A stretch of DNA of 64,000 nt from Acinetobacter puyangensis (GTDB lineage Bacteria > Pseudomonadota > Gammaproteobacteria > Pseudomonadales > Moraxellaceae). A program made the translations under genes and the position numbers. Under the pieces are notes generated by a model, which was not told the origin of the DNA, did no database searches, and saw only the letters and a list, made by a program, of their open reading frames with translations. The stretch lies in assembly GCF_900096995.1 (NCBI RefSeq), contig NZ_OANT01000002.1, positions 62,001 through 126,000 of the forward strand. The letters run 5' to 3'. Positions 9,034-18,580 of the stretch are shown here, piece by piece. The stretch's first letter is position 1. Each line of letters begins with the position of its first letter.

Positions 9034-9126
9034 GTATTCAAATACTTGGTTGTAGTTTAAAAAGTTCAGCGCAAAAATGTTGCTTCATTGATTAAAGACA
9101 TTGGATTGATGAAGTAACATAAACTA

Positions 9127-9165
9127 AAAGCTGGATTCTGTGATAAACGGAATCCAGCTTTTTTT
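9127..9165 (+). terminator. Rho-independent terminator of aceA
   Basis: A perfect 12-bp stem, AAAGCTGGATTC pairing with GAATCCAGCTTT, with an 11-nt loop and followed directly by a T run. Confidence 0.92.
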
Positions 9166-9281
9166 ATCATAAAAAATTAACAAGTTCTATGAAAATACAA
9201 TTGATTAAAGCGCTACTTGATGAATCAGCGCTTTAATAATTTGGTTTTTATCAGTACAGTCAAATTTAAAGCAATAATGAT

Positions 9282-9515
9282 TTAATGGTTATGCTCTGAT
9301 GATGCAGAATGTGCATTGGTATTCTGTTGCTGAGCAGTATCTTGCTGCGGCATCTGCATTTCCTGCTGTTTTTTGCGCTGTTGACTTGGCATATAATCTG
9401 GTTCATTACTAATGGCAAGATACAGGATCGCCATAAAAATTGAGCCAAGTACACAGGCAATAATCACGCCTTTCCATCCAAATATTGATTTTGAGGCGAG
9501 GTTTTCGTTACTCAT
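9282..9515 (-). CDS. Small membrane protein with Gln/His-rich tail, copper-receptor neighbour
   Basis: 77 residues: a cytoplasmic start (MSNENLASKSIFGW), one membrane helix (about residues 14-36, KGVIIACVLGSIFMAILYLAI), then a hydrophilic Gln/Met/His-rich tail (QQRKKQQEMQMPQQ, ending SSEHNH). ATG at 9515 has AGGTGA upstream. It lies downstream of and co-oriented with the copper-type TonB receptor, 112 nt away. The Met- and His-bearing tail would suit copper binding on the periplasmic side (inference). Confidence 0.65.
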   Translation of the reverse strand: MSNENLASKSIFGWKGVIIACVLGSIFMAILYLAISNEPDYMPSQQRKKQQEMQMPQQDTAQQQNTNAHSASSEHNH

Positions 9516-9627
9516 ATCTTTCACCTAAAGTATAAATCCTGAAATGTGAATCTAAGTTATTAAAAAATCTAGGCGGATTGTGGCATGCTTAGCCCATCCA
9601 CCCAAACGTTATGTGTTAAGCCTTTTG

Positions 9628-11682
9628 TTAAAATTTCATACTGAGGCGTGTCCAGTAATTACGTCCAATGCTATTGAACTGTTCCTCACTGGCATAGCCA
9701 AAACCCGCATTACCAGCTTTATTCAGGTGTTCTGCATAGGTTTTATTCAATACATTATCGATGCCGACGGATAAATCAACGGAGGAATTTAAACGATAGG
9801 AACCATTGAATGACAGCGTGCTAAAACTTTTACTTGTCGCCAGATCATAACCGACAATATTACCCTGATGGTAGGCAATCCTGTTTTGTTTGGCAACTGC
9901 GCGTAAATATGCACCAAGACTATAACGATCTGTAACGTATCTTAGATTAAAGCGACCTTCCAGTGGGGCAATCTGTGCTAATGCACCATGATCGGTGCGA
10001 TTCTCACCCCAAGCATAAGCAAGATTGGCATCTGTCACAATGTGGTCAGTAAATTGATAGCTGAATCCTGCTTCTAAACCTGCAATGGTCGCATCAATAT
10101 TTTTGGCGCCGGCACTGATGCCATGGCTCATTGACCCCATACTATGCTGATGATAACTCATCAAGATGTAGTCCTGTATTACACCGATATAACTAGATGC
10201 CCAAGTACGTAATGCACCTTGCTCATATTGTATTCCAAGATCAAGTTGGGTGGTTTTTTCTGGATTTATACCATTAAAAGTATTACTCGAACCTGCGTTG
10301 CCATGTACGGGGCTAAATAACTCCCAGTAATCGGGCATACGTTCTACATAGCCAATTCCCACATAGCTTTTCAGTGTTGCATCCGAATTTTCACTTTCTA
10401 GACGAATGAAGCCGCTAGGCAGTGTTTTTTCAAGTCTGGTATTGTAGCCACTGGTTTTGGATGCTTCGCGTAGATCCTTCACTTCTACATGATCGGCACG
10501 AATGCCTGTGACCAGTTGGTATTGTGGATGCAATGGATAACTTATTTCGCTAAATATGCCATAGGATTGAAATTGCATATCTTTGCTACGTGCTTGATCT
10601 ACATAGCGATTGTACATAGCACTTCGCTTTGCGTGTTGATTGTACTGATGATCCACACCTGACTTGATGGTGAGATCATACCAGTCATATGTACCGGCAA
10701 TCCGAGCATTCAGCGTTTTACGGGACACATTCGTTGCCATTGGCATAGACATACCGCCAGATGGTGTAAATTCACGTAAGCTAAAGTTATCCATGACATG
10801 ATCATTAAAACTATAATCAACTTGCGCTTCGAGCTTCTTGAAATGCTCGCTTACGTTTTCCTGTGTATAGGCAAGACCAATACTTTCACGGGCAAACTTG
10901 GCACCATCCATACTGCGTCCGGCATATTCTGCTTTGCCATCGGATTTTCCGGCTTTAAGTTCGATCTGGGTGTCGGTATTCGGTGTCCATCCCAGTACCA
11001 AATCCGCATTCCATTTTTCCCATGACGATGGTACGGTTTTTCCATTGCCACCTTGATAACTATTTGATTTAGATCGGTTGGCATTTAAACGAGTATAAAA
11101 GTCATCATTTCCCACAGCGGCTTCTACATTATGGTCCAGCCGTCCAAATGAGCCGACCACGACACTGGCTTGTCCCTGATAGGGTTTATCCGCATCAAAA
11201 TTGGGTGCATCACGTTCAAACATCACCGTTGCCGCCGATCCTGTATTGGCATAAGCCACAGTTTGTGGTCCTTTAATGACGGTAATACGATCATAACTTT
11301 CAGGAGAAATATAAGAGGTGGGTGCATCCATTCGACTTGGACAGGCGCCTAGATTTTCACTGCCATCGGTCAAGACTTTTATTCTGGAACCAAACAATCC
11401 CCGAAAGGTAATATCACCATTTGTCCCGCCACTATTAATCGTATTAAAACCTGCAATACTTTTGAGATATGCTGCACCGTCACTGGCAGGAATCGGCTGA
11501 ATCGGTTGTTTGGGATCGGCATGAATGATTAAGCCATTGGCATCTGTATGTTCATTCTGTGCTGTGACCACAATAGGTGCAAGCTGTAGGGTGTGCTGTT
11601 CAGCATGTACAACACTAATGGTTGAACTGCATGCAAGTGTAATTGCAGCCGTAAGCGGTTGTAATCTAAAAAAATAAGACAT
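9628..11682 (-). CDS. oprC: TonB-dependent copper receptor (OprC/NosA type)
   Basis: 684 residues with signal peptide MSYFFRLQPLTAAITLAC...VHA, a plug domain (about 40-190) and a 22-strand outer-membrane barrel ending in the aromatic LSMKF. The plug holds G-A-C-P-S-R-M, a CxxxM motif matching the Cu-binding Cys/Met pair described for Pseudomonas OprC, and later a Met-rich GGMSMPMATN segment where OprC has its second HxM pair. It therefore probably imports copper across the outer membrane. I chose the ATG at 11682, which gives a clean signal peptide; an in-frame upstream extension exists. The neighbours (DUF2946 protein, His-tailed membrane protein) fit copper handling. Confidence 0.88.
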   Translation of the reverse strand: MSYFFRLQPLTAAITLACSSTISVVHAEQHTLQLAPIVVTAQNEHTDANGLIIHADPKQPIQPIPASDGAAYLKSIAGFNTINSGGTNGDITFRGLFGSRIKVLTDGSENLGACPSRMDAPTSYISPESYDRITVIKGPQTVAYANTGSAATVMFERDAPNFDADKPYQGQASVVVGSFGRLDHNVEAAVGNDDFYTRLNANRSKSNSYQGGNGKTVPSSWEKWNADLVLGWTPNTDTQIELKAGKSDGKAEYAGRSMDGAKFARESIGLAYTQENVSEHFKKLEAQVDYSFNDHVMDNFSLREFTPSGGMSMPMATNVSRKTLNARIAGTYDWYDLTIKSGVDHQYNQHAKRSAMYNRYVDQARSKDMQFQSYGIFSEISYPLHPQYQLVTGIRADHVEVKDLREASKTSGYNTRLEKTLPSGFIRLESENSDATLKSYVGIGYVERMPDYWELFSPVHGNAGSSNTFNGINPEKTTQLDLGIQYEQGALRTWASSYIGVIQDYILMSYHQHSMGSMSHGISAGAKNIDATIAGLEAGFSYQFTDHIVTDANLAYAWGENRTDHGALAQIAPLEGRFNLRYVTDRYSLGAYLRAVAKQNRIAYHQGNIVGYDLATSKSFSTLSFNGSYRLNSSVDLSVGIDNVLNKTYAEHLNKAGNAGFGYASEEQFNSIGRNYWTRLSMKF

Positions 11683-11750
11683 GATTGTACTCAAACATAA
11701 ATTAAACGGGATTAAAAGTTGAAAGCTTTTAATCAAAAATAGGTTTAAAT

Positions 11751-12194
11751 TTATGCAAATACAGGTGGGGCACGCCCTTGTGGCAGGAGAAATAGACGTT
11801 GTAAGGCAAAATAAACATGTGCCAGTGTACGTTTAAAAAACAATAAACGAACTTGGATACGTTCCAGAACTTCTTTTATCCCAAGTTCAGGCGGTAAAAC
11901 CAGATTGGCATAGACGGTACAATACTGACATTGGTGATGAATATCATGATGATGACTGTCATGTACATTGGAAGACGTGCCAAGTTGATGTTGTGAATGG
12001 TCATCGAGACTGGCATGATGTGATGAATGTTGCTGACTATGTTGTTGGTCAATCGATAGGGCGTGCGAGATCGTTTCACAGATGGGTGAAATCTGAAACT
12101 GCGCAGGTAGCAATGGCTGTAAAAAAACAGCAATTTGCAAAAATACTGCAAAGAATCCAAGCAGTATGCCACTACGATAAAACAAATAACGCAC
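11751..12194 (-). CDS. DUF2946-type His-rich secreted/membrane protein
   Basis: 147 residues beginning at a GTG codon. An N-terminal hydrophobic segment (residues 8-28) is followed by a strikingly His-rich region (about 50-95: QQHSQQHSSHH, DHSQHQ, HDSHHHDIHHQ) ending in C-Q-Y-C, and a C-terminal half ending GRAPPVFA. The H-rich CxxC pattern and the RAPP end are typical of DUF2946, a family found beside OprC-type copper receptors. It precedes the receptor gene in the same direction. The histidines and Cys pair probably bind copper (inference). Confidence 0.75.
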   Translation of the reverse strand: MRYLFYRSGILLGFFAVFLQIAVFLQPLLPAQFQISPICETISHALSIDQQHSQQHSSHHASLDDHSQHQLGTSSNVHDSHHHDIHHQCQYCTVYANLVLPPELGIKEVLERIQVRLLFFKRTLAHVYFALQRLFLLPQGRAPPVFA

Positions 12195-12410
12195 TCAAAA
12201 CAAAACTTTGCACTACTATAACATAGACTTGAATTTTTTAAATGGGCAATAATTTTCGCTTAAATGCAATGATTTTTATGGCAACAATGGCTACGATGAA
12301 TAAAATTTTGAGAGGCTCATAAATAAATTGCATAAATCGAGTTGAATTTTAATGCCAATACCCTCATGTTAGTGAAATTGGTTCTCACTAAATACTGGAA
12401 TAAAAACTAT

Positions 12411-13373
12411 ATGCTATTTCATTTACCGAAATTCCCTGCCGAACTACGCATCGTTCATCTTAACAGTCGGGTCGAGCAACAACGTCGTCGAATTGCGCAA
12501 AGTACCATGGGTCGAATTGAGCAATTGCAATTTGCTGCACAATTAAAAAAAGAGGCTGTATTACGTAAAAAGCATAATAAAAAAATCTTTGTGTTGGACT
12601 TTAAAGGTGATATTCAAGCCAGTGCAGTCGAGCAGTTACGTGAAGAAATCACCATGATTTTGGCCACGGCAAAAGCAGGTAAGGATCGTATTGTGTTGCG
12701 TTTGGAAAGTCCGGGCGGTGTGGTACATGGCTATGGCTTGGCTGCGGCACAATTGGTTCGTCTACGTGATGCCGGTTTTCATCTCACCATTTGCGTGGAT
12801 AAAGTTGCAGCCAGTGGCGGTTATATGATGGCTTGTATTGCCAGTGAAATCGTGGCTGCACCTTTTGCAATTTTGGGTTCAATTGGTGTGGTGGCACAAT
12901 TGCCAAACTTTAACAAACTATTAAGACAACATAATATTGATTATGAAGTTTTTACTGCGGGTGAATACAAACGCACCGTGACAGTTTTTGGCGAAAACTC
13001 GGAAGAGGGCAAAGCTAAATTTGAACAAGAATTGCAACAAACCCATCAATTATTCAAGCACTTTGTCGAGAACTATCGTCCGCAATTAAATGTCAGTGAT
13101 GTTGCAACGGGTGAACACTGGTATGGTGAAGATGCTTTGAAGCTAAAACTGGTGGATAAATTACAAACTTCGGATGCTTATTTGCTGGAACATCTGGCAC
13201 AACACGATATTTATGTGATTAATACGCGGAAAAAACCGACTTTAGGTGAAAAATTGGGTTTGCAGGCAGCGCAAATGGCGCAATCCGTATTACCTGTGGT
13301 GGTTGAAGCTGCACGTGAGAGTTTAATGAAACTGTCTCAAAGAAGCATAGAATTGCGTGATCCAAAGCTTTAA
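12411..13373 (+). CDS. sohB: SohB-like peptidase S49
   Basis: 320 residues of the S49 signal-peptide-peptidase family. The nucleophile Ser lies in DKVAASGGYMMAC (near residue 147) and the general-base Lys in GEYKRTVTVFGEN (near 200), as in E. coli SohB; the VLDFKGDIQA and GEHWYGEDAL segments also match. Unlike E. coli SohB, no N-terminal transmembrane helix is visible before the basic coiled region (residues 25-60), so it may be cytosolic or peripheral. The ATG at 12411 was preferred over a distant upstream one. A terminator follows. Confidence 0.88.
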   Translation: MLFHLPKFPAELRIVHLNSRVEQQRRRIAQSTMGRIEQLQFAAQLKKEAVLRKKHNKKIFVLDFKGDIQASAVEQLREEITMILATAKAGKDRIVLRLESPGGVVHGYGLAAAQLVRLRDAGFHLTICVDKVAASGGYMMACIASEIVAAPFAILGSIGVVAQLPNFNKLLRQHNIDYEVFTAGEYKRTVTVFGENSEEGKAKFEQELQQTHQLFKHFVENYRPQLNVSDVATGEHWYGEDALKLKLVDKLQTSDAYLLEHLAQHDIYVINTRKKPTLGEKLGLQAAQMAQSVLPVVVEAARESLMKLSQRSIELRDPKL

Positions 13374-13387
13374 ATATCTGTGTAGTA

Positions 13388-13417
13388 AAAAAATCAGTCA
13401 TTTAGGCTGATTTTTTT
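13388..13417 (+). terminator. Rho-independent terminator after sohB
   Basis: AAAAAATCAG pairs with CTGATTTTTT around a 9-nt loop and runs into a T stretch. Confidence 0.8.
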
Positions 13418-13477
13418 ATGTCTGCTAAATGGTCATATCTGTTTTTTGTATTTCACTGCAATTGAGGAGAAATCCAT

Positions 13478-14086
13478 ATTCACAAGCGCTATTGTGCCGA
13501 ATTGCTAACAGACCTGAATAAAAGATTAGAAAGCGAAGGCAACTCTCGTTACAATACCGTCATCTTCAAAAATATAGAGCGATCCATGTTGGTTATTTTC
13601 TTAAAAGATGGTCAGAAAACAATTGAGTTCACCGATTTTCCGGGTGAAGATCCGATTAAATTCATGATGAATTTTAAGAAAATATTTCCTTCTATTTTTG
13701 ATTTATTACTGCCGGTTTTACCCGAAGATGAAACACGTCTGGATGAGGTGACATGGGAAAGTAATGCGAAAAATTTTGGACTCTTTAAACGGTTGATGCA
13801 GGAATGGGCAACGGTTGAGATTCGTTTGGCAGCTTTAAGCAAGTATAAAAATCAGGAGTTTGCCAATCAATTGGTAAAACAGGCACAGCAGGCGCGGAAG
13901 AAATTCCAGCATGCCCAGCCTCGATTAAATCTATTATATGCCGATTATGTATTTTTACAGGCCATTCATAGCTTGCTGGATGCAGAATTGGTTGAACTGG
14001 GTGCAAGTTTTTATGTGCCGGTTTTACGCAAGAATTGGCAGGCGGATATTCCGCCTGAGGTATTAAATGCGAGCGTGGATGCATAA
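13478..14086 (+). CDS. Hypothetical protein, possible AUU start codon
   Basis: A protein of about 202 residues with no recognised family. It is soluble, with no signal or membrane segment, and contains an Arg/Gln-rich helix (LVKQAQQARKKFQHAQPR) near the C-terminus. The only strong ribosome binding site, GAGGAGA at 13464-13470, points to ATT at 13478 (7-nt spacer), giving an N-terminus (I/M)HKRYCAELLTDLN. The next candidate start is a TTG at 13502, 31 nt past that site, with no site of its own. There is no ATG in the right place. A strong terminator follows the gene. Confidence 0.65.
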   Translation: MHKRYCAELLTDLNKRLESEGNSRYNTVIFKNIERSMLVIFLKDGQKTIEFTDFPGEDPIKFMMNFKKIFPSIFDLLLPVLPEDETRLDEVTWESNAKNFGLFKRLMQEWATVEIRLAALSKYKNQEFANQLVKQAQQARKKFQHAQPRLNLLYADYVFLQAIHSLLDAELVELGASFYVPVLRKNWQADIPPEVLNASVDA

Positions 14087-14117
14087 CCTAAAAGATTTTG
14101 ACAGTAAAAATTAATAA

Positions 14118-14152
14118 AGCCAATCAACAGTGAGTGTTGATTGGCTGGTTTT
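14118..14152 (+). terminator. Rho-independent terminator
   Basis: AGCCAATCAACA pairs perfectly with TGTTGATTGGCT around a 5-nt loop (GTGAG), followed by GGTTTTAT. Confidence 0.85.
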
Positions 14153-14332
14153 ATAGTCTTAATGCTGTATTGTCTACAATCTCTCAGTTGCATGGGTTCT
14201 CGTCAAGATGTCCCTTGTTGTCATTTCAAATAAGCAAATTATTGTTATCAAGTCTTTGTATGACTCAATATAGCTCAGGTTTCTTACAAAGAGATGAAAA
14301 TCGATTAAATATCGGCTTGTATGCTTATTTTT

Positions 14333-15145
14333 TTAAGCATTGATATTGGTTAGGAATTGTGAAATTTTTGATACTGCAATTTCAGGTGCTTTTAACCAGA
14401 CACTATGCGGATTACCTTTAATGTCGGGTGTTAACTTGATTTGTTCAACATGCGGATAATGGTATAGATCGGCAAGCGCAGTCATTGAAGTCATAGGTGC
14501 CCATTGATCATCTTGTATGTGTAGAAAAAGATTAGCTGCATTACTTTTATCATAGACCGGTAAAATATGATGGTAATTACCACGAATTACTGTGCTGGCA
14601 AAATCGTTGATTAAACCCTTGGCTTCCCGTTTGCCAAAACCAATTTTATCCCCGGGTAAGTAGCCAAGTGTATTGACCAATAAACAAAAAGTATAGGCGG
14701 TTGCCAGCATTTTATAACGTGCTTTGCCTTGCCAGTGTTTATAAAAAACATTCCCTGTGGCAATACCGACCACATGACATGGATGGTGTTGAGCATAGAG
14801 TGTCGCAATGTGCGCGCCCAGACTATGACCGATAAATGTGGGGGTATTAAATGTTGGAAATTGACTGGCATTATTAACTAATGCAGGGATAAATTGTTCA
14901 ATTAAATCTGCATAGCCATAAGAATGTTGGCGATCTACCTTGGGTAAATTTTTGCCATAACCGGGATAGTCTGCGGTGATAATTGCAATGTTAGCCTGAT
15001 TTAATTGATGTATAAATTTTTGATATTTATCAATGGTGATACCAATCGCTGGCAAAAGAATGGCAATATGTTGGGCATCCTGCTCGGGAAAATAGTGTTG
15101 AATCTCAACATTAAATATATGATTGAGCTTAAATGTGCTTGGCAT
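14333..15145 (-). CDS. Alpha/beta-hydrolase family protein
   Basis: 270 residues. The nucleophile elbow is G-H-S-L-G-A-H (near residue 117), with a likely acid at HIQDDQW (near 230) and the catalytic His in NPHSVW (near 258), so the triad looks complete. The ATG at 15145 has AAGGA seven bases upstream; a start 8 codons earlier is less likely. No signal peptide, so probably a cytosolic esterase or lipase-like hydrolase. Substrate unknown. Confidence 0.82.
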   Translation of the reverse strand: MPSTFKLNHIFNVEIQHYFPEQDAQHIAILLPAIGITIDKYQKFIHQLNQANIAIITADYPGYGKNLPKVDRQHSYGYADLIEQFIPALVNNASQFPTFNTPTFIGHSLGAHIATLYAQHHPCHVVGIATGNVFYKHWQGKARYKMLATAYTFCLLVNTLGYLPGDKIGFGKREAKGLINDFASTVIRGNYHHILPVYDKSNAANLFLHIQDDQWAPMTSMTALADLYHYPHVEQIKLTPDIKGNPHSVWLKAPEIAVSKISQFLTNINA

Positions 15146-15377
15146 GGTTTTTCCTTTTACATTTGTCACGATGGGAAAATCCTTGATACAAAATTAGAGT
15201 AATTATTCTAATTTATGTGAAGTTGGCTATTCTGTCAATTTTGAACCCGATGAATGGTTGATTTTTCATATTAATTTTGCAAAAAATAACGCAACATATT
15301 TTCTAACAATGAATAATAGTCCACAATCTTAAGCTCTTTAAGTAAATATAAGTTTTATTTTTTATATTGGACAAATT

Positions 15378-18134
15378 ATGTTACGACGTACAAAAAAATT
15401 AGTTTTAGCATTGTGTGTGGTTGCGGTCAGCAGTTACAGTTTTGCTGAACCAGTTTTAATTAAATCTGAACAAGACATTTATGAATATCAATTAGATAAT
15501 GGTTTTCGGGTGGTATTGGCCCCCAATCAAAAAGAAAATAAAGTATTTATCAATACCATCTATTTCACTGGCTCTTTAAATGATCCGCAAGGCAAAGGTG
15601 GTTTGGCACATTTGCTTGAACACTTGGCATTTAAAGGGACAGAAAATATCAAGGATGAAGAATTTCAACGGCGACTGGATCAATATACTTTAAGCAATAA
15701 TGCCAGTACCAGTTATTACACCACGCAATATACCAATATCGTGCGTCCGGACAAAAATGCTTTGGCAGAAATGATGCTGCTTGAAGCGGAACGTATGGAT
15801 AAACTCGTATTACAGGAAAAATTTGTACCCAGCGAAATCGAAATTGTACGTCGTGAACGTGAGATTCGACTGGATCAACCATTTGCGGTGATGATGGATC
15901 AAATGTGGAAAGCCGCTTATGGCAATCAATCTCTAGGACGGTTACCTATCGGTGATCTGGACGAATTAAAATCAATTCAAATGCCTGAGTTGCAAACATT
16001 TTATCGGCAATATTATGCACCGAATAATGCGGTGATGGTGGTTGCCGGCAAATTTGATATACAGCAAACATTAAAAGAAATTGATCAAAATTTTTCTAGC
16101 ATTCAAGCCCGTACTTTAGCACCGTCCGCAAAAGTACCGATACTTGAACCAGCCCAGATCAAGCCGCGTGATTTTGTCGTAAAAAAGGGCAGTGATCTGG
16201 CGAAATTCCATATTTATATTAATGGCAAAGATCAGACCATACAACCTGCATTGTCGATCATTCCTTATTTATATAGCATGGAACCGAGTGGTTATCTTTA
16301 TCAGAATATGGTGCAAAACGGCATCAGTACCGGTGTGATGTCAACCACATGGCTAGATCAAAATTTTAATCTGGTGTTTTTAGGGGCAGTATATTCGCCG
16401 ACTCAAGATGCCAAAACAGTAGAAAGTAGTTTGACCCAACAGGTTGAAAATACAGCTCCTTTTTCTGAAAGTGATCTCAGTCGTATTAAAAGCATTGCTA
16501 AAAATAGTCAAAAAAATATGATGAGCAGTTCGGTTGCTGTTGGTACTACTTTAAGTACTTATCTTGCCAATCAACAGACTTGGGGACAATTTTTTAAAGA
16601 TCAGCAAGCAGTTCAGGATTTAAAAATTGAGCAAGTCAATCAGGTGCTCAAAAGCTTTTTGGTCGACAAACATCGTATCAATGGTGATATCCAGCCGACA
16701 CCGGAAGATCAGAAACAGGCACAGCAGCAATTGACTGAGCAAAGTAAAACACTGGATCAGCAGCAGGTACAACCACAACCCTTGAAAGATCCAAAGGTCT
16801 ATGAACAGGAAGTCATTAACTTTGTTAAACAATCTGCTCAACTTCTAGGGAAAACTGAGCAAAAAATTCAGCGTGGTCAATTTTCCAACGGGATGAAATA
16901 TGCATTATTTCCAACCTCAACTCGAGATGATCGGGTATATGCCACAATTAACTTAAATTTCGGTGATGAAAAATCATTATTTAATCAGACCCAAATTATT
17001 GATCTTGCTTCATATTTGATTTTACGGGGTTCAGAAAAACAAACGTTTCAAGACATTACCGATAAGTCTATTGCACTTGACGGTAGTGCATCGGTCAATA
17101 GCGGTCTAAATAGTCTGAAAATTAATATTAGTGCTCCTAAGGAAAATTTTGCACAATATTTTAATTACATTGTTGATGTCTTAAAGCATCCGAGCTTTGA
17201 TCAAAAAGAATTTGATCTGATCAAAAACCAGTCTTTGCAAAGTCTGGATCGTCCATATACCGAACCTGAAGTGGTTGCCGGTTTAACGCTGTCCCGTATA
17301 ACCGAGCGATATCCGGCAGGGGATTTACGCTATCATTTTGAACCCGAATTTGCAAAAAAGCAGATTGAGCAAGCGACAAATCAGCAAGTCAAAGATTTTT
17401 ATCAAAAATATTTTGCCATGAATCATGCACAAGTGGCTGTAACAGGTGAGTTTAATGCCAAGCAGATGCAGCGATTATTGAAAAAATCTTTTGCATACTG
17501 GAATTCAAAACAACCCTATGCACCTGTCTTAGATCAATATCAGCGTTATCCGGCGCAAACTCAGCATGTTTTGGCAGAACAGCGTGAATTTGGTAATTAC
17601 CAGAGTGTTCTGACTTTGCCTGTGGGGGTATATCATCATGATGCCTCAGCATTGATTGTATTTAGTCATATTCTAGGTCATTCACAGTTATCTTCTCGTT
17701 TGGCTCAGGAATTACGTGAGAAAAATGCATTAGTCTATGGTTTTGCGAGTCGTTTGAATCTGGATGATGAAACAAATGTTGGTGCATTAACAATCAGTGC
17801 TAATTACACATCTGGTCGTTCTAGTCAGGTCAGTCAATCTGTGCATCAGGTTTTAAAGGATTTGCTGCAACGCGGAGTTACCGAACAAGAACTTGAAGCC
17901 GCAAAAGCCGATATTATGAAGCAACGTGCGACGATGCTGGAAGATGACCGTAATATCCATCGTATTTTGACCAATCAGCTTCAACAGGATAAAACTATGG
18001 CAAGCCGTGCCCAACGTGATTTAGCCATCACACGATTAACAGTGACTAATGTGAATGATGCGATTAAAAAATATATCAAGCCGGAACAGTTTGTCGAAGT
18101 TATGGCGGATCAATATGGCCAACAAATAAAATAA
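15378..18134 (+). CDS. Secreted M16-family zinc metallopeptidase (two-domain, pitrilysin-like)
   Basis: 918 residues with an N-terminal signal peptide ending around SYSFAEP, so periplasmic or exported. The first half carries the inverted zinc motif H-x2-E-H (HLLEHLAFKG, near residue 77) with the downstream Glu in EIVRREREIR. The second half repeats the fold without the zinc site, as usual for full-length M16 peptidases. Substrate cannot be told from sequence. It stands alone, followed by a bidirectional terminator shared with the convergent DUF3144 gene. Confidence 0.9.
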   Translation: MLRRTKKLVLALCVVAVSSYSFAEPVLIKSEQDIYEYQLDNGFRVVLAPNQKENKVFINTIYFTGSLNDPQGKGGLAHLLEHLAFKGTENIKDEEFQRRLDQYTLSNNASTSYYTTQYTNIVRPDKNALAEMMLLEAERMDKLVLQEKFVPSEIEIVRREREIRLDQPFAVMMDQMWKAAYGNQSLGRLPIGDLDELKSIQMPELQTFYRQYYAPNNAVMVVAGKFDIQQTLKEIDQNFSSIQARTLAPSAKVPILEPAQIKPRDFVVKKGSDLAKFHIYINGKDQTIQPALSIIPYLYSMEPSGYLYQNMVQNGISTGVMSTTWLDQNFNLVFLGAVYSPTQDAKTVESSLTQQVENTAPFSESDLSRIKSIAKNSQKNMMSSSVAVGTTLSTYLANQQTWGQFFKDQQAVQDLKIEQVNQVLKSFLVDKHRINGDIQPTPEDQKQAQQQLTEQSKTLDQQQVQPQPLKDPKVYEQEVINFVKQSAQLLGKTEQKIQRGQFSNGMKYALFPTSTRDDRVYATINLNFGDEKSLFNQTQIIDLASYLILRGSEKQTFQDITDKSIALDGSASVNSGLNSLKINISAPKENFAQYFNYIVDVLKHPSFDQKEFDLIKNQSLQSLDRPYTEPEVVAGLTLSRITERYPAGDLRYHFEPEFAKKQIEQATNQQVKDFYQKYFAMNHAQVAVTGEFNAKQMQRLLKKSFAYWNSKQPYAPVLDQYQRYPAQTQHVLAEQREFGNYQSVLTLPVGVYHHDASALIVFSHILGHSQLSSRLAQELREKNALVYGFASRLNLDDETNVGALTISANYTSGRSSQVSQSVHQVLKDLLQRGVTEQELEAAKADIMKQRATMLEDDRNIHRILTNQLQQDKTMASRAQRDLAITRLTVTNVNDAIKKYIKPEQFVEVMADQYGQQIK

Positions 18135-18163
18135 TAATTGGTTAAAGATATATTTAGAGCTAA

Positions 18164-18188
18164 AAAACGCCTCGGAATGAGGCGTTTT
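18164..18188. terminator. Bidirectional terminator between the M16 peptidase and DUF3144 genes
   Basis: AAAACGCCTC pairs perfectly with GAGGCGTTTT around a 5-nt loop. The minus-strand reading has six T residues after the stem and the plus-strand reading four. Confidence 0.85.
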
Positions 18189-18190
18189 GT

Positions 18191-18580
18191 TTAATGGTCG
18201 TGATCATGCTTGTGGGTATGAAAATCTTCCATTTTCCGAAAACGCAGATAATTATCGAATTGTTCGCAGTATTCATCATAATTATCTTCAAGCATGGCCT
18301 GAAATTGCTGCACCAGATAAGCCATGACCTGATCTTTGGCATCCTGCATTTCTTTACCATCCTTAAATGTATTGGCACTGACCCAAGTATTAAAACGCGC
18401 TGCTGCAAATAACATGGCAGAACTGACTTGACCACGACGTTCGCCAGGTTCAACGGTTTCCCCTGATTTGAGATGACAAAATTCATTGGCAAGTTTTATA
18501 AATTGATCGGCACGATCAAAAAATGCTGCATTTAATGCTTCTTCTTCTGTTACATCGGTGGCATCAATACGGTTAGACAC
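18191..18580 (-). CDS. DUF3144-family protein
   Basis: 129 residues starting at GTG. The core matches DUF3144: AAFFDRADQFIKLANEF (residues 18-34), SSAMLFAAARFNTWV, and YLVQQFQAMLEDNYDEY. The C-terminus is His-rich (HTHKHDHDH), which could bind metal. Helical and acidic, with no signal peptide. Function of the family is not established. Confidence 0.82.
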   Translation of the reverse strand: MSNRIDATDVTEEEALNAAFFDRADQFIKLANEFCHLKSGETVEPGERRGQVSSAMLFAAARFNTWVSANTFKDGKEMQDAKDQVMAYLVQQFQAMLEDNYDEYCEQFDNYLRFRKMEDFHTHKHDHDH

